Shown here: one piece after another, positions 5,710 through 6,235 of the stretch
How positions within the stretch are numbered: position 1 is the first letter of the stretch
How the letters are laid out: each line of letters begins with the position of its first letter
Source: Spirochaetaceae bacterium
GTDB lineage: Bacteria; Spirochaetota; Spirochaetia; Treponematales; Breznakiellaceae
Assembly: GCA_031255395.1 (NCBI GenBank)
Contig: JAIRSQ010000032.1
Span: forward strand, 1 to 6,235
DNA length: 6,235 bases
Reading direction: 5' to 3'
Program-made: the position numbers and the translations under genes
The notes under the pieces: generated by a model
Database searches by the model: none
Told to the model about the DNA's origin: nothing
Seen by the model: only the letters and a program-made list of their open reading frames with translations

Positions 5710-5715
5710 TAAGGT

Positions 5716-6235
5716 ATGCGTATCCAAATGAGGGGCGTTTGCAAATCGTTTTTGAACGCGGCTGTGCTGAAGGATGTTGATTTCGACCTCGAAAGCGGCG
5801 AAGTTCACGCCCTGATGGGCGAAAACGGTGCGGGAAAATCAACGCTGATGAAGACGCTCATGGGCGTGTACGCGAAAGATTCGGGCGTTATTCTCATTGA
5901 CGGCAGACAGGTAAATTTTTTCCATCCCAAGCAGGTAAAGGGCATCGATGACCTTGTGAACAAGGGAATCCATGTTCTTATCGTTAATCCGGTCGATTCC
6001 GCGGCGGTCGCTCCTGCCGTACGAGACGTCATCGACAGGGGCATCAAAGTCATAACGGTTGACAGGTATGTTGACGAGGCCGAGATTGACATTGACACCT
6101 ACATAGGCACCGACAAAGTGATAGCCGCCAACAAGGCGGGAAAATACTTTGCGCTGATTGCGGGTCAGGACGCGGTGATTGCCGTTCTTGAAGGCATCCC
6201 TTCGACATCAAGCAACCTTGACCGCATGGAGGGGT
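5716..6235 (+). CDS. In-frame chimera: RbsA-like ABC ATPase N-terminus joined to RbsB-like sugar-binding domain (partial)
   Basis: The open frame yields 173 residues and runs off the right edge. Residues 1 to about 72 match the start of a ribose/galactose-type (CUT2) ABC ATPase: [25 protein letters not shown] with the Walker A at 35-43 (Lys41), and the strand ending [10 protein letters not shown]. The sequence then passes without a break into the inside of a periplasmic sugar-binding protein: [48 protein letters not shown] and [14 protein letters not shown]. The ATPase Q-loop, LSGGQ signature, Walker B and second nucleotide domain are missing. So are the signal peptide and first lobe start of the binding protein and any permease. 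The product would be neither a working ATPase nor an exported binding protein. ATG 5716 is only 1 base after AAGG, so start support is weak; ATG 5728 is the alternative. Best explained as a deletion scar (pseudogene) or an assembly join. Confidence 0.8.
   Translation, partial: MRIQMRGVCKSFLNAAVLKDVDFDLESGEVHALMGENGAGKSTLMKTLMGVYAKDSGVILIDGRQVNFFHPKQVKGIDDLVNKGIHVLIVNPVDSAAVAPAVRDVIDRGIKVITVDRYVDEAEIDIDTYIGTDKVIAANKAGKYFALIAGQDAVIAVLEGIPSTSSNLDRMEG

Larger units (their letters stand above)
5396..5715. other. Gene-free, repeat-rich intergenic stretch
   Basis: About 320 bases separate the divergent exbB and ABC-chimera starts. No credible gene was seen in any frame. The stretch holds, in order, the exbB ribosome binding site, a 109-bp MITE-like element, a REP-like motif, a six-unit 7-bp tandem repeat and a plus-strand promoter candidate. 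No convincing exbB promoter was found. Confidence 0.7.

Overview
The window looks like chromosomal or metagenomic DNA from an anaerobic, didermal (Gram-negative-type) bacterium. The [FeFe]-hydrogenase family protein points to an anaerobe. ExbB/ExbD and a Rbs-type periplasmic sugar-binding domain point to a cell with a periplasm. The gene mix and the dispersed repeats would fit a gut spirochaete such as Treponema. That placement is an inference, and no phylogenetic marker is present.

Layout from left to right: (1) Positions 1-1478, minus strand: most of a secreted peptidase family C69 dipeptidase, cut by the left edge. (2) 1479-1774: divergent intergenic region with a strong hairpin plus T-run, a weak candidate promoter for the dipeptidase, and a good sigma70-type promoter and ribosome binding site for the next gene. 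(3) 1775-3934, plus strand: a 719-residue putative sensory [FeFe]-hydrogenase-like protein. It has two ferredoxin-type clusters, an H-cluster domain, an extra four-cysteine Fe-S domain, a PAS domain, and a C-terminal region resembling a degenerate CheA-type ATPase. (4) 5395 down to 3962, minus strand: a tightly overlapping exbB-exbD-exbD operon that converges on the hydrogenase gene. (5) 5396-5715: a gene-free, repeat-rich stretch with a 109-bp MITE-like element, a REP-like motif, six degenerate 7-bp tandem repeats and a candidate promoter. (6) 5716 to the right edge, plus strand: an in-frame chimera joining the start of a sugar ABC transporter ATPase (RbsA-like) to the middle of a sugar-binding protein (RbsB-like).

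The genes do not form one pathway. The hydrogenase-like protein probably reads H2 or redox state. The Exb proteins form a proton-driven motor whose TonB or TolA-like partner is not here. The dipeptidase works on peptides outside the cytoplasm. The two strongest oddities are the RbsA-RbsB chimera, which looks like a deletion scar or an assembly join, and the sensory hydrogenase whose kinase-like tail has lost its recognisable catalytic residues. The exb operon is also bracketed by a perfect 14-bp inverted repeat that runs into a stop codon.
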